Shown: positions 62,386 through 64,000 of the stretch, piece after piece
Layout: every line of letters begins with the position of its first letter
Numbering within the stretch: position 1 is the stretch's first letter
Source of the DNA: Allodiplogaster sudhausi
Lineage: Eukaryota; Nematoda; Chromadorea; Rhabditida; Diplogasteridae
DNA: 64,000 nucleotides
Direction: 5' to 3'
Assembly: GCA_945643635.1 (NCBI GenBank)
Contig: CALZFC010000035.1
Span: 1,069,001-1,133,000, forward strand
The notes under the pieces: generated by a model
Database searches by the model: none
The model's input: only the letters and a program-made list of their open reading frames with translations
What the model was told of the DNA's origin: nothing
Position numbers and translations under genes: made by a program

Positions 62386-62704
62386 GTGCATCCTGAAAGC
62401 GCATAAGAAGTGCGAATATTGTCGAATAAGCTAATTACAGTTTGCACTTAATAATTACAGCAATTAAAAGGCGATTAAACGGCCAACAGTAGTAATTGCT
62501 GTTCGCACCTCTGTTATTGGTAACAAACGAGAGAACCATGTCGAACGTCGAGTTCGAACATCTTCTTGCTAGAGCGCGTCTTCGTGTTCACTACAGCGGA
62601 GAACCTTGTTGAATTGTCGAAAGCAGACGCCCAAGCTGTTGATGGCACTTTCTCATGTGTTCCTCCACTCCTCTCAGCTTTAGACTGTACATGCGAGAGT
62701 CTAC

Positions 62705-62705
<1 letters not shown>

Positions 62706-62752
<47 letters not shown>

Positions 62753-62894
62753 ATCGTATAGTGTTCTGAACACTTTTAATTATTACTAATTCAACACCTT
62801 TCCCTAGCTTTGTGAACTTCTGCACAGTTGTTGCGCTAATGCTAGTTTCTGTGAATTATTAACTATTTCTTCTAGATCCTTTATTCTCATGGAT

Positions 62895-62940
<46 letters not shown>
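62706..62940. repeat. Two (CT)n microsatellites
   Basis: 62706-62750 and 62903-62940, each about 40 bp, inside related flanks that share a GTGTTCTGAACA word. Confidence 0.9.
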
Positions 62941-62941
<1 letters not shown>

Positions 62942-63321
62942 GTTCGATCTCTATGGTTAATAGTGTTGTGAACAACAGAACACGCCGAATAGTGTTCTGA
63001 ACACTCGTAATTAATTCGTACTTTGTGAACCATTCATTCTTCTACTCTCACTCAGCGCTATTGAAATCGCATTCCTCCTAATGTTTAGTCTATTATAAAA
63101 TTTTACAATAATACCTCTTTTGGAAAAAATTTTGAGAAAAAATCACTTGTCATAAAAAAACTATTTTTCGCAAGCCAGCTCCCCGCTTTTCTTTCACAGC
63201 CTTTGCCTCCCCTTTTTCTTTTTTTTTTCTTATTCTAGCGCGTTCTCTATTATGCGCAGGAAGCACTCCTCGTCTGAACTTTGTCCCGCATTGTTTTCAG
63301 TTTTTTCCAGTTGAATGCTGC

Positions 63322-63690
63322 ATGCTGCGTTCGTCAGCGATGATCGCCGTGTTCTTCCTCGAAACTGGCGAGTACATCATACTCCCAAGGAGTTGCATCC
63401 CGGTTAAAGTGGCCAATTTAAAAGACTTGACTTTTATGCGTCTACTTGCAGTGCACAACAATCAAGATCGGCAAGAGCATCAAGCTGCCGCAAGGCGGAA
63501 AGCAACTCGAGGCGCGCATCATTGGTGTTGATACATCGAGCAAGGTTTTTTCTTCTTCTTCTTTTGTTGTTCATGAAATTTCCCGGTTCTAGAAGAGCAA
63601 TACTCGAGACCTTTTATTGTTCTTCAGGCTTTGGAGGACATGATTGAGAAGGAGAAAGCTCGTGGAGATGCGCTGCTCGCTGAGGTTTGT
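63322..63690 (+). CDS. Start of an unidentified multi-exon gene, runs off the window
   Basis: Three exon-like stretches: about 63320-63410 (MIAVFFLETGEYIILPR), about 63452-63545 after TTGCAG (IKIGKSIKLPQGGKQLEA, RIIGVDTSSK), and about 63629-63685 after TTCAG (ALEDMIEKEKARGDALLAE) with a GT donor. The pattern of an Asp-containing strand followed by LExxIExxxxxG resembles part of group II PLP-dependent decarboxylases (PDXDC1-like), but too little is visible to claim it. The following intron has an imperfect direct repeat (63758-63822 and 63921-63984). Confidence 0.35.
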
Positions 63691-64000
63691 TCTTTTTTTG
63701 TGTCTCACAATTAGAACTACTGGATGTTTGTTTGCCAAGTCGTGATATTATTTTTTGCACACAACTTACTTTGCAAGCTGCCCAGCCTTCTCCAACAAGA
63801 TAGTTATTTGAAATGGTCACGAAAGCCGATTGAAATGGCCAGGGTGTTCAAGAAGTAACGTGCTCCCTGAGGTGTTCTTTTGTGTATCACAATACAATTA
63901 TTTCAAAGATGTCAATTACAACTCGCACACCTTGGCAAGCATGCCATCTTTGTCAAACAAGAAACTATTTGAAAATGGCCACGAAGTGAAGTCATACGGC
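63691..64000. other. Intron-like DNA to the window end
   Basis: AT-rich with the direct repeat noted for the upstream gene. No further exon identified. Confidence 0.4.

Overview
This is eukaryotic, animal DNA, most probably from a nematode. Genes are cut into many small exons (about 45-215 nt) by short introns. The gene families are astacin metalloproteases with EGF and CUB modules, tandem-repeat galectins, a cathepsin L-like protease, an FBXO42-like F-box/kelch protein, and small secreted proteins resembling the nematode C6/DUF281-type cysteine-rich families. No species can be named from the sequence. No rRNA, CRISPR or bacterial-style operon was seen. Exon limits were assigned by eye from splice signals, reading frame and comparison of paralogues inside the window; allow an error of a few bases.

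Layout. 0.1-3.3 kb: astacin copy A (+), broken, with a probable LTR fragment in an intron. 4.5-9.1 kb: FBXO42-like gene (-). 9.9-12.3 kb: an orphan astacin exon, a C6-like exon and a 5'-truncated LINE tail with a 16-bp target-site duplication. 12.9-15.6 kb: astacin copy B (+), also broken. 16.6-17.7 kb: C6-like secreted gene. 18.2-18.7 kb: pogo/Tigger-type deletion element. 18.8-20.5 kb: galectin copy 2 (-), a pseudogene. 21.8-27.5 kb: a PIF/Harbinger transposon with both genes apparently intact, carrying a 1.3-kb palindrome between them and sitting in a dead galectin. 28.5-32.2 kb: repeats, including a 2.7-kb terminal-inverted-repeat element. 32.9-34.7 kb: galectin copy 1 (+), the only one that reads intact over both domains. 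35.3-38.0 kb: divergent ionotropic-receptor-like gene, followed by a 39-bp tandem array and a decayed second copy. 41.0-42.5 kb: galectin copy 3 (+), cut at an inversion joint. 45.4-48.0 kb: a complete cathepsin L-like gene of 334 codons. 49.6-51.1 kb: possible small secreted gene. 53.4-59.1 kb: astacin copy C (-), broken, with a second 1.7-kb palindrome in its last intron. 60-64 kb: MITE-like elements, simple repeats and the start of an unidentified gene.

Themes. The window is a rearranged set of duplicated secreted-protein families: three full and two partial astacins, and five galectin pieces. Duplicated flanks travel with them in both orientations, and transposons sit at or near several breakpoints. 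Only the cathepsin, galectin 1, the two Harbinger genes and probably the FBXO42-like and receptor-like genes look usable. A recurring oddity is introns that appear to start with GC rather than GT, at positions fixed by paralogue alignment.
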